DNA of 64,000 nt from Basidiobolus meristosporus CBS 931.73 (Eukaryota > Basidiobolomycota > Basidiobolomycetes > Basidiobolales > Basidiobolaceae), in the NCBI GenBank assembly GCA_002104905.1, contig MCFE01000138.1, positions 62,001 to 126,000 of the forward strand. Direction: 5' to 3'. The notes under the pieces were generated by a model. The model was not told where the DNA came from, searched no databases, and saw only the letters and a program-made list of their open reading frames with translations. Shown piece by piece: positions 23,285 through 35,679 of this stretch. The translations under genes and the position numbers were made by a program. Positions within the stretch are counted from its first letter, which is position 1, and each line of letters opens with the position of its first letter.

Positions 23285-24555
23285 TATCACTGAATATAAG
23301 CTTACTGAGTAAGAAATATGGAGGCGGATATGGCAATGTTGAAAGCCATTAGTATAAGCTGCTCATGAGATTTAACAAAAATCTTTGTTGTAGCTGTTAA
23401 TCAAAACAATCCCCAATATTTTTGATTGGCTCTCTGCCATTGCTTACACCTTCTGATCCAGAACATTCCATCATCTCCTACACTTTGATAAATTGATTAG
23501 CTACTGCCTCTTCTTTACACTCCTTACTTTCTAACTTAACTAGTGTGCTTACTTCTCCTGCATATAAATTGCTTTAATTCCTTTGAAACTCCAGTTGTCA
23601 CTCAATAGGTTATTGCACTGACCCAATAACATCTCAATGCCAAATACCAGCATTAAGCCCAATCTCACATTAAGTGAGTAGCTCTGTTAAAACTCAACAT
23701 TCAGTAGTTGTCTCTGCAATGACCCACATTGCCCTAGATTTTAGTGAGGACACTACAGCTTTATCCCTTCAATTGCTCCTTGTTTGCATACTCCCAAGTT
23801 GTTGCCACAACTGCAAGGTCTTGACCCTCACCTGTCATTTATTGCACTAAATCCTTGTAGTATTCAGGTGCATTGTCTTCCACACTGCTCTCAAAGAAGT
23901 ACTTCAGCCTCTTGGTGTGGCGGTTATTACTCCACTGCATTGTAGATCAGCTGGCTACTCATTGTTTACAGGCACTCTTTTGTTAACCTGGCATTTCTTT
24001 ACTACTGTTTCTGAGCTCTCATCCCTGCTCATAATAGGCTCTTGAGGCTACAGGCATTTAACTCTGGCACTCTTGCTCTTCCATATTGGATAGCTTTGAC
24101 TATTCTTAAAATACATTCTTAGTCTACCAATGATGGCCCAAGATCTGTATACTTGTTTGACTCCAGGATAATGATCATAGTATAGGTCAAGCACATTCAG
24201 CTTGGCCTTGAGTTCCTGATGGTACCATGGTGTGCCAGTCTTTTGATGATGGCATGCCAAACTCCTGGTGGCCTCTTGAATTCTTGCCCACACTTGTTCA
24301 TTGTACTCTGTAGCCTTACGCGTCTTAAATTATTTTTGCTTTTTAAGCTTTGTGAATACTGGGGCTTCATACTTCAATGCTGTCATAGACTTCACCGTGA
24401 GCTTTATTTTTTGTCACTGTAGTTATGCTTCAAGAAATGTGCTGTACTCCTCTGCTGTTGCATTGGAAAATTGCTCAATTGTGGTCCGCAACAATGGGCA
24501 ACTTAAGTTCTTTCTCTGCAAAAAGATGCAGCTTGCTTTACCTGAGGAACATATT
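23285..24555 (-). pseudogene. CACTA-element partner ORF, remnant D (C-terminal part)
   Basis: Minus-strand pieces match the partner ORF at 34473-35679. At 24048-24293 the block with HHQKTGTPWYHQELKAK and YKxSWAIIGRLRMYFKNSQSY corresponds to HHLKASIPWDHQELKAK and FWASIGILRKYLKNSRNY. Further left, diverged element-end sequence can be followed to about 23285. It ends abruptly where Harbinger copy 2 is inserted. Many stops, no open frame above about 80 codons. Confidence 0.7.
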
Positions 24556-24738
24556 AGACTTGCTCCGTTGGATAGTGCCACATAGTGCCAGCCAGTTTAT
24601 AGTGCTGGATTGATCTGGCACTCTACGGCACTATCTGGCACTATAATTTCTACCATGATGCCAGTGGTATGATACAGTTACTGGTAATTTTACTCAATCT
24701 TACTTATGTTGCTCAGAATAGTGCTTTCCTTGCTTTAT

Positions 24739-25623
24739 TTACTCTGCATAATGCTCCAGACACATTTCTCTCAGTGGATGTCTTCTTGTATGAGCATACT
24801 GTGCATTAATAAGTATCTTGACTATTTTACCTATTCTGCTGTTTTCACCTATATATGACTTTCCTCTGTATTTACCTGCCAATATGCTGAATCTCTTCAG
24901 ATATCCAAATGTGTGCTCTACCCTTACTCTGAAATGATTAAATATCTCATTGTAGAGCTTCTGCTTCCTGCTAAGCACACCATTCCTTGGCTTCCTATAA
25001 GCTGTAATACATCCTAATCTCTGACAATCCTCTCCTATATAGGCCAAGTCTGCCATACATTTCTCCCCTCTACTGAGTTCAGGATGATTCTCTACCCAGA
25101 GTGCTTTGTCATGCCTACTTCCAGCAAATGGCCCACTAAACCAGATGATGTTACCCTCAATGTCAGACAGTGCTTGAAACTTCACACAGTGTGCCTTGTA
25201 CTTGCCAGAATAAAAGTGCCTCTGCCCTCTAGAAGGTCTGCCAATCCTCACTGGGAAGGTATCCAAAATACTCCTGATATGGAACCTGTTGCTGAACACT
25301 CTGGGATATGGAAGTCTATTGGAGCTACTGAACCTAGTATTCCAAGCTTGCTCCAAGTCATTCATACCCTCTGCAAGGTGGTTCTCCATTGCTGTCAGCT
25401 GGGAATGAAAGCTTCTAGGACTTTTGTTGCCATGGACGGTGGGATGAAACCTTGTAGGGCAATAGTTCTTGTAATAGCAGAGAAGCTTAACAAGGGATCT
25501 CCTTGAGTAGATTGGGGTTGATGGTCTACAGTACTTGGAATAGATCTCCTCCAGTGTGTCAAAAGGAAATCCAGTGGTAGTGATGAGATTGATGAGAAAA
25601 GACCATTCAGATGAGTAAGTCAT
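24739..25623 (-). CDS. Harbinger DDE transposase, intact (294 aa)
   Basis: Catalyses cut-and-paste transposition; the only open transposase in the window. The ATG start matches copy 1. Likely catalytic acids are D121 (ILDTFPVRIG), D172 (SRHDKALW) and E236 (RVRVEHTFGYLKRF), with another conserved acid at D192 (ADLAYIG). The phrases FHYSGKYKAH-like, SDIEGNIIWFSGP and KPRNGVLSRKQKLYN are hallmarks of the DDE_4 family. It is divergent from the partner ORF across 359 bp. It may still be active, and could in principle move copy 1 and the MITEs that share its ends, but a second Harbinger protein is normally needed and both local copies of that are broken. Confidence 0.93.
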   Translation of the reverse strand: MTYSSEWSFLINLITTTGFPFDTLEEIYSKYCRPSTPIYSRRSLVKLLCYYKNYCPTRFHPTVHGNKSPRSFHSQLTAMENHLAEGMNDLEQAWNTRFSSSNRLPYPRVFSNRFHIRSILDTFPVRIGRPSRGQRHFYSGKYKAHCVKFQALSDIEGNIIWFSGPFAGSRHDKALWVENHPELSRGEKCMADLAYIGEDCQRLGCITAYRKPRNGVLSRKQKLYNEIFNHFRVRVEHTFGYLKRFSILAGKYRGKSYIGENSRIGKIVKILINAQYAHTRRHPLREMCLEHYAE

Positions 25624-25982
25624 ATTAAAATTGATGGATGATCGTATGGAGGCGGTTTGAATTGATTTGGCGCCATCTGCGTTATTTATCTGATTTTTAA
25701 CACATTATGGTTAAATCTCCATCAATTGCCATGTATCCCATCATTATGTTGCAAAAATCATCCGCAAACAATGCCTTGGTACTTTTATTGATGCTTTAAT
25801 CATAGGTCTATAATCAAATAGGAAATCTGCGATTGATGTGATCTGATCCGTGTCAACGCGATCCGAGATGCATCATGCATAATATATGGAAAATTCAACT
25901 ATCACTTTAGTTTTCATATATATTTCATATAAGACCAGGTTGATGCCAATATACTGCTGTATAAGTATCCAAATCCGTTGCT

Positions 25983-27229
25983 ATGGTCCCCATACCAAGC
26001 CTCAACTCATCTTTAGTACAACCCAGACAAAACCCATCCCCCAGCCACAAGCGCGGTCCGGACCGGAAAAGTCAATGTCGGATCCGTTCGAGTTCTCACC
26101 AAATGATTTTAGTATGGCCCAAGTGTCTATGATGAGCCTTCATACAGATATTTGGGCACTACTGATTAATCTAGCAGAACTAGATACCTCAGAGAGTCAA
26201 CAAAGATGGAAGAATTTGAGTAGAAAGCTGTGGCATGAGTTCTACATCAAGATGCCAGCCAATGTATGTAAAAAGATATATAACAAGACAAGTATTGAAA
26301 TCAAGAATGAGCTGAGAGTGAGGGGATTTGACAAGGAAGCCGCGCGGGAACGGTTTTGCGCGCAATTTGCACAGTAGGGGCCGGACGCGTCCGTTCGTGC
26401 CTCAACTTTGGGAACCAAAGAGATTTTGAATGAGTTTTTGCCTCAAATGACTAATGTACTATGTGATATATTAGTAGAGCTAAGTGGCTTCCAAGAGCAA
26501 TATACACAGGACTCATCCAGGCAACAGCTCCAAAGTATCAGACAGAGGGTAAGTGAATACCTTGAGGAATCAGATGGGGAGCTTCAGGAGGAAGAATACA
26601 GACCGCAAGCAACATCGTCCAGATTGCGCCAGCATGCCTCGCTGGATTCCCTACCATCTCTTGCAACCACAGCGCGCCGGCGCACGTCAGTCCAGACCAC
26701 GCCAACACCCTTTACCAGAACGCCCCGCGTTGAGTCAACACGCGTCGGGTCAACGCGCGCGCTTCAGAGCAAAACTACCAGAACTCGCCAAACTGCTCAT
26801 TTAGACACAAGTCCATTGGAGCGGACCAAGTCGCGTCAACATGCGGCATCACATTGAACTCAGCCAAGGGCCATCTCAACGCGTCAAGGCGTGCCTGCGC
26901 GTGCCGTTTCGCCTGACCATCAGCGAGTTACTTCTGGTGAGCTGACTGATGATGACCAACATGAAGTGACTCAACCACTGGAGCCCTTGGCAAGTAAAAG
27001 AACGCGTCAGTGCGTGGCACTACAGGCCGGTTCAGTTGGTTCAGTCGGAGCAATTCAGCGCGGCCAAGCTGCAGCATTGCACTCATCAACTAGGAGGCAA
27101 AATATTGACTACAAATACACAAGTAGCCAAGATGATAGTCAGCCAGGAAGTAGTATAGGTTTGCAAAGTGAGTCACTTCCAAATGCTTTAGTAGTAATCC
27201 CTGTGAGAAAAAAACCCAGGAGAAGATGA
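25983..27229 (+). pseudogene. Harbinger partner ORF, copy 2, broken
   Basis: Counterpart of 15046-16276. Starting from the ATG at 25983 the frame shifts near 26045; a frame that runs in from an upstream ATG at 25886 then covers RWKNLSRKLWHEFYIK and ELRVRGFDKEAARERF up to a TAG at 26375-26377. The sequence reopens at about 26408 and stops again at a TGA (26855-26857), where copy 1 has CAA; CGA is the likely ancestor of both. The remaining C-terminus ends in the same basic PVRKKPRRR. Overall it is unlikely to give a full protein. Confidence 0.65.
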
Positions 27230-28082
27230 TGCAATTGCTTTGAATCGCTCACATTTGTAATGATCCCGACAACCCTTTTTTTTTGCGATCCAAATCGAGC
27301 CATCGCAAATCAGTGATCATCAAATTTTTGATATAAGTAATATCAAGGTTGTCTCACATTTGAGACAGAGCCCCTATAAATAAACACCCTGCATATATAT
27401 ACGTCATCTGTAATACCAGTGCAGCTATTGGATCTGTTTCGCACCTACACAATTGCTTGCGTGCTAGCTATGACACCTTGCCCAATCACTAGGATCAGGG
27501 ATTTACTTGCTCAATGGGCAAAATGGGATATTTGATGGCAAATCAGGTAGCTTTTTCAGTAGTCAATGAGCCAATTGGGGGCTGCCAGCTTCAGGATACT
27601 TTTGGACCAATTAACCACTGTGATACCGTCCAATTGGAGTGAGGGTAACCAAAATGGTAAGTATCAGTGTAGTTAAAGTGTGATACACATTTATTTCCAT
27701 TTACATTAAAGAAACATATCCAAATACCGGATTTTACCTGCCATTATAGCGGTATCCAATCGCGCACATGATGCAAGCATTACGAGTTGGCGCGATCATC
27801 CGCGCCAACCTCATTGTGTCAGATTGTGCCATAGTGTGCGAGATCGTCCCGCATAGTGCAAAATCGTCCATGAACAATCCTGTCTTCTGGTAGCTATAAT
27901 ATTGCGCCCAATCATTCTTTGCAACCGCGGATCGCGCTGCGTGCCCTGGCACGGTACGATGGAACAAGTCTATTGCTCTCCACATCCCTATGAGAAATAA
28001 TTAGCCTCCAGGGTGGATCTTACTCAGAACAATCATCAGGAACCCACAATGGGGCTGTCATGAAGTTGACAGCTAGCCATTA

Positions 28083-29230
28083 TTGATTTGCTGCTTATTA
28101 TTACTGCAGGATTATAACAGCATTTTGCCAAATTTACTGCCAAATAAAGCCAAAAACTTAGCAGTGCTTATACAGTGTTCGAGAAGAATTGCATGGCATT
28201 CTGATAGTCTAAATATGCTCCACATCTATTTGAGCAGATCTAGGTGGCCAACACATGCAATTGCCTTATACAGCAAGAAACTTGACAGTGTTTGGATAGC
28301 CTAATTATAGACATCTGCTGGCATTGCCACAGCATTATAGCAGCTTAGAACTAGATCTTTATAATGCCCCTATACCATTTTATGCAATGGTATTTTCTTT
28401 TCTGCCACCTCATGTGCCATTCATAATTCCACTTTATAAACTTCCACTTTATTTGCTTGCCAACAACTACCTTGGATATACTACTTATAATGAAAAGCAA
28501 AATGCCATGGCATCCTGCATACTAACCACTACATACAGGCACACCTGCTGCAATTGACATACTTTTATCACCTCCACTTTCTGGCTTTTGAGTGTGATAC
28601 TTGCTAGGTTGCCACATACCTTGTATTGCTGCTGACATATGCATCTTATAAATATATGCTGATTTGCCACCCTTTTTGCCATGAACACCTCCTGCATATC
28701 TGCAAAGAACCTCTTGGTACTAAGCCAATGTGCTCCTTGTCCCTGCTGGATTTTAGTTCTCCTTATTGGTGTGCTCTGGCTCTTGTTTGTGTGAGTTCTG
28801 TATGGAATGGTGTAGTTATTGGCTTGTGACTAAGACAAGCCCAGCATACTTTGGTAAAGTTGTCCTAATAGACACTATTTCCTTGTTGTCTCAAACCCAG
28901 CCATGCATAACTCAACTGATTACCTACATATTGGGGCTGTCCAATTTTTTAATGCCAAAGGTATAGGTATTTCCATGTGCACATCTGTCTGCATTATCTT
29001 CCAACTAGCCCTGGCTATCTACCATGTGCCAACTCATCACATCCATGATGGTCTTGAAGGTTTTATATTCTTGATGAGATTGGGCTATGGAAGTACCTGC
29101 AAATTGAACTGTCTTCCTATTTCCCCTCACAAACACTCCATAGGATGCTTCCAAAAGGTGAAGCAAGGCCCAATATTATGCATGCACTGGGCAAGATGGA
29201 GTAGGTAATGGATACAGTAGCAGCAGAGAT
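28083..29230 (-). pseudogene. Tnp2 3'-end remnant, copy C
   Basis: Collinear with 31200-32330, the end of the longer Tnp2 gene and its downstream arm. The coding part is roughly 28890-29220, readable only as scattered minus-strand pieces. Similarity to copy A ends sharply after AGATCTACAT (about 29233), where element-end sequence of the partner gene begins. So this copy is a rearranged fusion, not a complete element. Confidence 0.65.
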
Positions 29231-29259
29231 CTACATTCCTATAAGAAATAATTATGATG

Positions 29260-31095
29260 ATCATGCCAAAAGGCTACACAAGTTTAAAGTCATGTGACTA
29301 AGATGTTTTGATCCTGTCAGAACACCATGCAAAGACTGTCAAAAACAACTGTACCTCAAATTCCACAGAAACCTTAGTCAAAATTTTTCATCACATCAGC
29401 ACATATGTGGCTTTGATTAGTTCTCTCCCAATTATCTCACTTCCTGATCCAAGAAACTCAGTCACCTCCTACATTTGTGTTTGTTGATTGCTATTGCCTC
29501 TGTTTCACACTTATATGATTTATTCACATCAAAACTTCAGTTGTGCCTCAGTTGCTAATTGTATTGACCTATGCAAGTCCCTGTTTCCTGCACAAACACT
29601 AAGCCTAACCCCACAGTCAATGACTTTGGTGGGAACCCTATGGCTTTATATCACTGTTGATTTACTGGTTCCCATATGTGCTGGTCCTCAGCTGGCAGTG
29701 CAAGGTCTAGCACCATATCTGCCAGCCATTGCAATAAATCTTTGCTCTATCCAAGTGCATTTTCTTGAACACTGCTGTTGAAGAAGTGCTGCAGCTTCTT
29801 GGTGTGCCTATTAATGCTCCAAAACTCCACTGAAGGCATTGTGATAGTCCCATGAGTTCTTGACATTTTTACTTTGTCTCTTGGTATAATCTCCACTCTG
29901 TCAGTAATGGAGGACATGGAGGCGGTGGTAGACAAATTGCCTTTCTCTGTAAACCCATCTACCTCACTAGATTGTGCTCAACTGGCTGTGCTTCCAACTC
30001 CTGAAAGATCAGCTGTTTTCTGGTTAGTAATTCTTCTTGGTTATGATGATATTCAGTCTGTTCTGGGGTTACAGAGTTATTTGACAAGAACTGCAGCTTT
30101 TTCTCACATTTGCCTGTCTCTAGATTGGGTAGACTTTTTTCCCTTTACCTTCTCCTTTATGACGAACAGGTCATCCACTGCTACTTTGTCTGAGTGCTTC
30201 TTGTATTGAACTATGCTTTCTCCTTGATAAATGCTGCTCTGATGCATCTGATTGCCATGCTTGTTCCTTGCTGGCACTCTCCTGGAACCTGACATCTCTT
30301 TTCTACTTGTTTTGAGCTCCCAGCCCTAGTTGTGATGGGTTCCTGAGGTAGCTGTTGGTTTTTATCACTGTCAGATCCTTGACTGCTACTTTGACTCCGT
30401 GTTCCTTGAGTGGACTACTCTTTTTCCTTGATAAATGTTGTGCTGGTGCATCTGTGTCTGCCTGCTTGTCCCTTGTTGACACTCTACCAGCTACCTTTGA
30501 TGCTTGTTTAGAGCTTTTGGTTTGGCTTCTAATGTGCTCTTGAGGAGACTGCTAGTTCTTAGCCATTGCACTCATGTACTCCTGCCTTTGATAGTTTCTG
30601 CTATTCTTTAGATACTTTCTAAGCATACCAATACTGGCCCAAAGTTTGTTTGCTTGTTTGAGACCTGCATAATGCTCATGGAACAAGTCAAGTGCATTCT
30701 GCTTGGCCTTGTGTTCCTGATGGTCCCATGGTATCATGGCCTCAAGGTGAAGGCATGCTAGACTTCTTACAGCCTTTTGAATATTAGCCCACTCTTCATC
30801 ATTGCACCCAACAGCTTCACGGATCCCATGCTGTGATAGGTTTTTCTGTGGGCCCTATCTTTTGACACTGTTGTTGTGTTTGAAAGACTATGCAGTTCTC
30901 CGCTGCTACTAAATTGGGAACCGGCTCAACTCTTGGCTGTAACATTAAGCTACATGGGTTCCTACTTTGCTGCAACAATACTACTTTCTCTACCTGGCAT
31001 ATTGATTGCTCTTCTCTCATTATTTGCTTATCCTGCTTTGGATCTATTTCCTGATTTCCCTTGGCCATTGAAAATATCCTATCCGCCAATGCACC
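29260..31095 (-). pseudogene. CACTA-element partner ORF, remnant C
   Basis: Minus-strand segments match the partner ORF of copy A: 30817-31089 (CQVEKVVLLQQS, QQQCQKIGPTEKPITAW), 30552-30737 (PWDHQEHKAKQNALDLFHEH, LWASIGMLRKYLKNSRNYQ) and 29747-29935 (TITMPSVEFWSINRHTKKLQ). There is an extra unmatched stretch around 29940-30540 with two internal near-repeats (the phrase around TTGATAAATG appears twice). The left arm matches the reverse complement of 35700-36130. Dead copy. Confidence 0.7.
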
Positions 31096-32018
31096 CCCTA
31101 TGGTCTTGCGGGTGGATCAGATCCAGATCATCCGTCAAGATCCTGTTCAGAGACCATTATAATAACAGCAGCTTGGAATTAGTGACCCTCCTGACAATCT
31201 TATAACAAGATCATGACGGTGTTTTGCAAATTTTTCAGCCAAATAAAGGGATAAAACTTGACAATTTTTGATTGGTGCTGTGACAATATTTGCATGTTAT
31301 TGTTGTGGTCTTTCAGTGCTCTACTACTATTTTAAGTGGATCCAGTGGGCCAGGACTTCCAATTGCCTTATATGGCAAGAAACCTGATGGTATTTTGACG
31401 GCCTTACAGCGGGACTCTGATGGCTTTTTTCACGGCAGTATGACAGCCTGCCGCTGGTTATATATAATGCCACCGTACCAATTTACTCAATGGTATTTCA
31501 CTTTTCTACATCCCCTTGTGCAATTCATATATTCCACTGTAGAATCACCTTTCTTTATTTGCTTACCCACTACTACCTTGGGTATTCCACATATAGTTTG
31601 AATCAAAAAAAACTATGGCCTCCTGCTTACTAACCTCTACAAACGCGCACACCTGCCGCAATTGACATACTTCTATCACCTCAACTTTACTGCTTTTTAG
31701 TGTGAAACTTGCAAAGTTGCCATATACCTTGTACTGCTGGTAGCATATACATCTTGCAAACATATGCTTGGTTATTGCCACTTCTGCCCTGAATACCTCC
31801 TGAATATTGGCAAAGAACTTCTTGGTATTTAGCCAATATATTCCTCCTCCCTGCTGGATTCTAGTCCCCCTTATAGGTGCGCTCTGGCTTTTGTTTGTGT
31901 GAATTCTGTATTGAATGATGTAGAAGTTGGCTTATGACCACAAGAAATCCAGCATATCTTGGTGGAGTTTCCTGATAAAAGTTAGTTGCTTGTTGCACCC
32001 AACCTAACTTTGCATTAC

Positions 32019-34251
32019 TTAACTGATTACCCACGCATTGGGGCTGCTTAGCTTCTTAATGCCATAGGCATAGGTGTCTCCATGTGCACATTTGTCCTCA
32101 GTGTTTTCCAACTCTTTCTGGCTGCCCTTCATGTGCCAACTCATCACATCCATGATGTACTTGAAGGTAATACTCTTGATGAGATTGGGATATGGTAGTA
32201 CCTGCAACTTGACTTGTCTTCCTAGCTCCCTGCACATCTGCTCTATAGGAAACTCCCAAAAGGTGAAGCAAGGCCCAATATTCTCCACACACTGTGCAAG
32301 ATGGAGTAGAGAATGGATACAGTAGTGGCAGAGATCTACATGTTCAGCTTTATGTTTGTAGTATAGCCACTCAAATCCCATCACAAGCTCCTCACACCAC
32401 AGCTGTAGATGCGTCAAGTTGGCATTGGTGATCTGCTTCTGGATAAATATTCCTACAATGTCCACATATGACTCCCAATGCTTCCAATGTACTCTTGGTA
32501 GGAATAGCTTCAGATCACCACTTGAATAAATACATATCCAGATCATCCAGTCTTTGCATTTGTATTGTTGCATATGCGTATGAATATTAATTGTAGCCCG
32601 TGAGAAGTACTTAGGGTAGCGGATACTCTGTAATATCTTGCCAATTTTTTCAAATTTCTCCGGTATCTCAAAGGGCTCATTTAGCTTGCAATGCCCCATG
32701 TACAACTTGGTCATCAGTATAGGGATATTATTGAAAAGCAAATGCATTGCTCCTAGTGGAAAGCTTTTGCTCCAACAGATACCCTCTATCTTAAGTATCT
32801 CTGGTTTCCAATTGATACCATATTCTGGCCAATGGCTTATAGCTTGCCAACTTTGCTGCAATTGCATGCTTACTTCTGTACGTTCTCTCTGTGGAAAGAT
32901 GATGTTCTTAGTGCTGGTGTTTGGGTAATAATAATGTGTGTGAGTTCTGGAGTAAATCCCCTGGATCTCACACATTTGACAGCAATACCATCCATTGTGC
33001 CTGGAAAAACCTGCTATCTTGCTGATGGCTGGGGTATCTCCAATGCAGATAATAATATGCACTTTTACATGATGGCCATTCACCATTATCCTGCTGGAAA
33101 GCATACAAAATACATTAAGCAATGGATACAGGTAGCTATCTGGGTTGGATGGTGATTTAGGCCCAGATACCAGTGAGACTACCATCAGATTATTGCTCTG
33201 ATACTGTAAGATGGGTGGCAGATTCAGATTGACAAGAATCAGTGGCCAGTAGGATTTGCTGGATGAGTACTTGCTTAATGAGAATCCTTCCAGTGCTAAA
33301 GCAAAGGCATGGTCATACATACCTTCAAAGTAGCCCTTGCTTCTTAGCTGTTTGTAATGTTTGCCATTGAATATACTGGATATGTTTGCGCATGATTGAT
33401 ACTGAGTGTGGTGCTGTATAGCTTTGCAATATTTGTTGGGCTGCATCAGCTTCCTCAGACGGGGTATGACTGGAATATACCCGGAGTGTGAACAATGTTT
33501 TCCCTCAATGGTGGTGGATTCCTGACAATTTGGACATGTTGCAATGGTAGCATTTTTGGATATGAATGCCATGCAACTGTTAACACATGCTGGAATTAGG
33601 ACAGTCTCTGGATCATATGTTGCCAGCAGCATGACGGTTGTCCACTTGTACCATGTACATGGTAAGTTGCATCCTGTTATGATTTTGGCAAGAAGCAGTA
33701 ATAATTCTCAAAGCCCCCATTACTGATATTAGTGAAAACGCACTACTTCTCTAGCCACAACATCACATCATTCACCAGTAAATGAATTACTGGGCTCACT
33801 TGGCTCCATAAAGTATCCTTGGCATTTGTCTCAATGGGTGTTGTCTCATCGCATATAGGGATTTGACCGGGCTCATACATGGTACTGTTGTTAGGGGAGA
33901 TAGGCTCAAAATCCATCAGGGAACCTTCTTTGTCAGAGCTATCACTCTGCATGCCATATTCAGAAGGCTGAGGTGAGCCTAAAGGTGTCACAAACTCACC
34001 TGACTCAGTTTGCACAAGTTGACAAAGATGGCCAGGTGCCAATATAGAAGTATCACTGGCTGGCAAGATAATGTTGGTACAGTAGTGACCAATGAATGGT
34101 CAAATATGACTTAGGTGGCAAAACACTGGTGGTGATCATTGTAATACTTCCTATGCTGTCTGCATGCTTCATGGCTGAGAGGCTTGCCACAATAGCCACA
34201 TGGTCTTTTTTCTCTTCTCTTACGGCATTGAGTCAAAGTAGTCTTGTCCAT
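32019..34251 (-). pseudogene. Tnp2-family transposase, copy A, N-terminus damaged
   Basis: The ATG at 34251 opens a short N-terminal domain with C-x2-C...H (CGYCGKPLSHEACRQHRKYY), as in fungal Tnp2 proteins. A TAA at 34111-34113, a frame change near 34060 and a TAG near 33743 break the next part (33743-34066, acidic, with ESGEFVTPLG). From 33632 to 32019 the core is open for 537 codons: CPNCQES, FEGMYDHAFALALEGFSL, GPKSPSNPDSYLYPLL, GDTPAISKIAGFSRHNG followed by a CQMC pair, then KWHWES-like and LHLAQCVENIGP segments. Tnp2 moves CACTA elements by cut and paste. The core frame does not begin with ATG. One stop may reflect a short intron, but copy B argues for real lesions. Confidence 0.85.
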
Positions 34252-34472
34252 GGGGCAAACAGTTGACCTTCAACAACGTAATGCTATTATATCAATTTTT
34301 GGTCAATACTCATGTGAACTTAAGACAGTCTTGTATTTGAGACACTACACCTTCATGAATGTAAGATTCAATGATGACCCGCCATAGTAAGCATTACAAA
34401 TAAAGTTGTGGCACCGCATACACATGTATATGTTACACTATTTCCCCTTTGGTTTGACTCACTTCCATATAT
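34252..34472. promoter_or_regulatory. 221-bp divergent spacer between tnp2 and partner ORF
   Basis: Lies between the two start codons. The mirror-image copy B has a spacer of identical length (36536-36756) with clear reverse-complement similarity, including a GGTTTGACTCACTTCCATA-like stretch and a TTTGAGACA-like stretch. A TATA-like CCATATATATG abuts the partner ORF. It probably acts as a bidirectional promoter. Confidence 0.55.
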
Positions 34473-35679
34473 ATGCCGCCAAAAAATAAAGCAAAGTCAT
34501 TTGGTTCTCAACCAAACTGCACCACTGACAGCAACAGAAGAACGGTTGGACAACAGCTTGCTTTGACATTCAGTGCAACAAGTGGGGCTACATCCAAAAC
34601 AGGCCCTGCGGACAGTGTGCCCACTGAAGGTATTAATGCGGACTCCGCAGGCTCTCAGTCAAGTAGGCAATTGAGAACCTCTGCAGAGCCACAAGCTGAC
34701 TGTTAAGCTCAGGCAGATGAGAATGTAGCAAATGCAGTACCCTCTGTTGAAGATCAGCAAGTGGCCATGATAACATCACCACCACCCATATTAGCAAGTA
34801 TGTTTTCAGCTCATACTAAAGCATTAATGAAGCAATTAGGTGCAGTGGCTGATAGGATAGATGCAATGGCCCAGAAAATCAGGAAGTAGCTCAGAAACAG
34901 GATGAGCGGATAATACATGTAGAGCAATCAATATCCCAGGTAGAGAAAGCAGTATATTTGCTGAAAAGAAGGAGCTCAAGTAGCTCAATGTCACAGCCAA
35001 GAATTGAGCCATTTCCTGATGTAACAGCAGAGGAACACTGTACAGTCTTTGAAGCACAACAACAGTGCCCAAAGATAAAGCCCACAGAAAAACCTATCAC
35101 AGCATGGGAGGGAGATAATGTGGTGCTTATACCAAAGCCTAAAAATCAAAAGACATTGAAGATCTGTGAAGCCGTTGAGTGCAATAATGAAGAGCGGGCT
35201 AATATACAAGAGGCTGTCAGAAGTCTAGCACACCATCACCTTAAGGCCAGCATACCATGGGACCATCAAGAACTCAAGGCCAAGCAGAATGCACTTGACT
35301 TGTTCCATGAGCATTATCCTGGATTCAAACGGGCAAACAGATTTTGGGCCAGCATTGGTATCCTAAGAAAGTATCTTAAGAATAGCAGAAACTATCAAAG
35401 GCAGAAGAACAACTGACAGACAAGGCTACAATGTCAACAGCTCAAAAGACTATCACAATGCCTTCAGTGGAGTTTTGGAACATTAATAGGCACACCAAGA
35501 GGTTGCAGCACTTCTTTAAGAGCAGTGCTCAAGAAAACGCACTGGAATATTGCAAGGATTTATTGCAAAGACTGGCAGATGAGGAGCTAGACCTTGCAGT
35601 ACCAGCTGAAGACCAGGACATGTGGGAACCAGTGAATGAACAGTGGCATAAAGCTGTTGGGTTCCCACCAAAGTTGTGA
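34473..35679 (+). pseudogene. CACTA-element partner ORF, copy A
   Basis: I do not recognise this protein family. The ATG at 34473 starts a basic, S/T-rich N-terminus (PPKNKAKSFGSQPN). A TAA at 34704-34706 and several stops around 34890-34925 break it; it continues in frame 34958-35416 (SQPRIEPFPDV, PTEKPITAWEGDN, EERANIQEAVRSLAHHH, PWDHQELKAKQNALDLFHEH) and finally 35431-35679 (TITMPSVEFWNINRHTKRL). It is predicted to be helical, soluble and about 400 residues. Four partial copies in the window keep the same order of blocks, so it belongs to the transposon. By position it resembles a TnpA-like accessory DNA-binding protein, but that is inference only. Confidence 0.7.

Larger units (their letters stand above)
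24556..27971. mobile_element. PIF/Harbinger DNA transposon, copy 2 (transposase intact)
   Basis: Bounded by AGACTTGCTCCGTTGG and GGAACAAGTCT, with ATT on both sides (24553-24555 and 27972-27974) as a 3-bp target duplication. It lies inverted relative to copy 1. The interrupted host sequence can be rejoined to match the CACTA partner ORF around 34920-34945, where an uninterrupted ATTGCTCT is present on the minus strand, supporting precise insertion. It is CpG-rich compared with copy 1, suggesting it is younger. Confidence 0.9.

Noticed and set aside
26553-26804. Basic ORF overlapping the Harbinger partner gene
   Set aside because: Out of frame with the conserved protein; the matching copy 1 ORF (15359-15706) diverges as an unselected frame would.
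32074-33155. Plus-strand ORFs of 60-107 codons opposite tnp2
   Set aside because: Antisense shadows of the 537-codon Tnp2 core.
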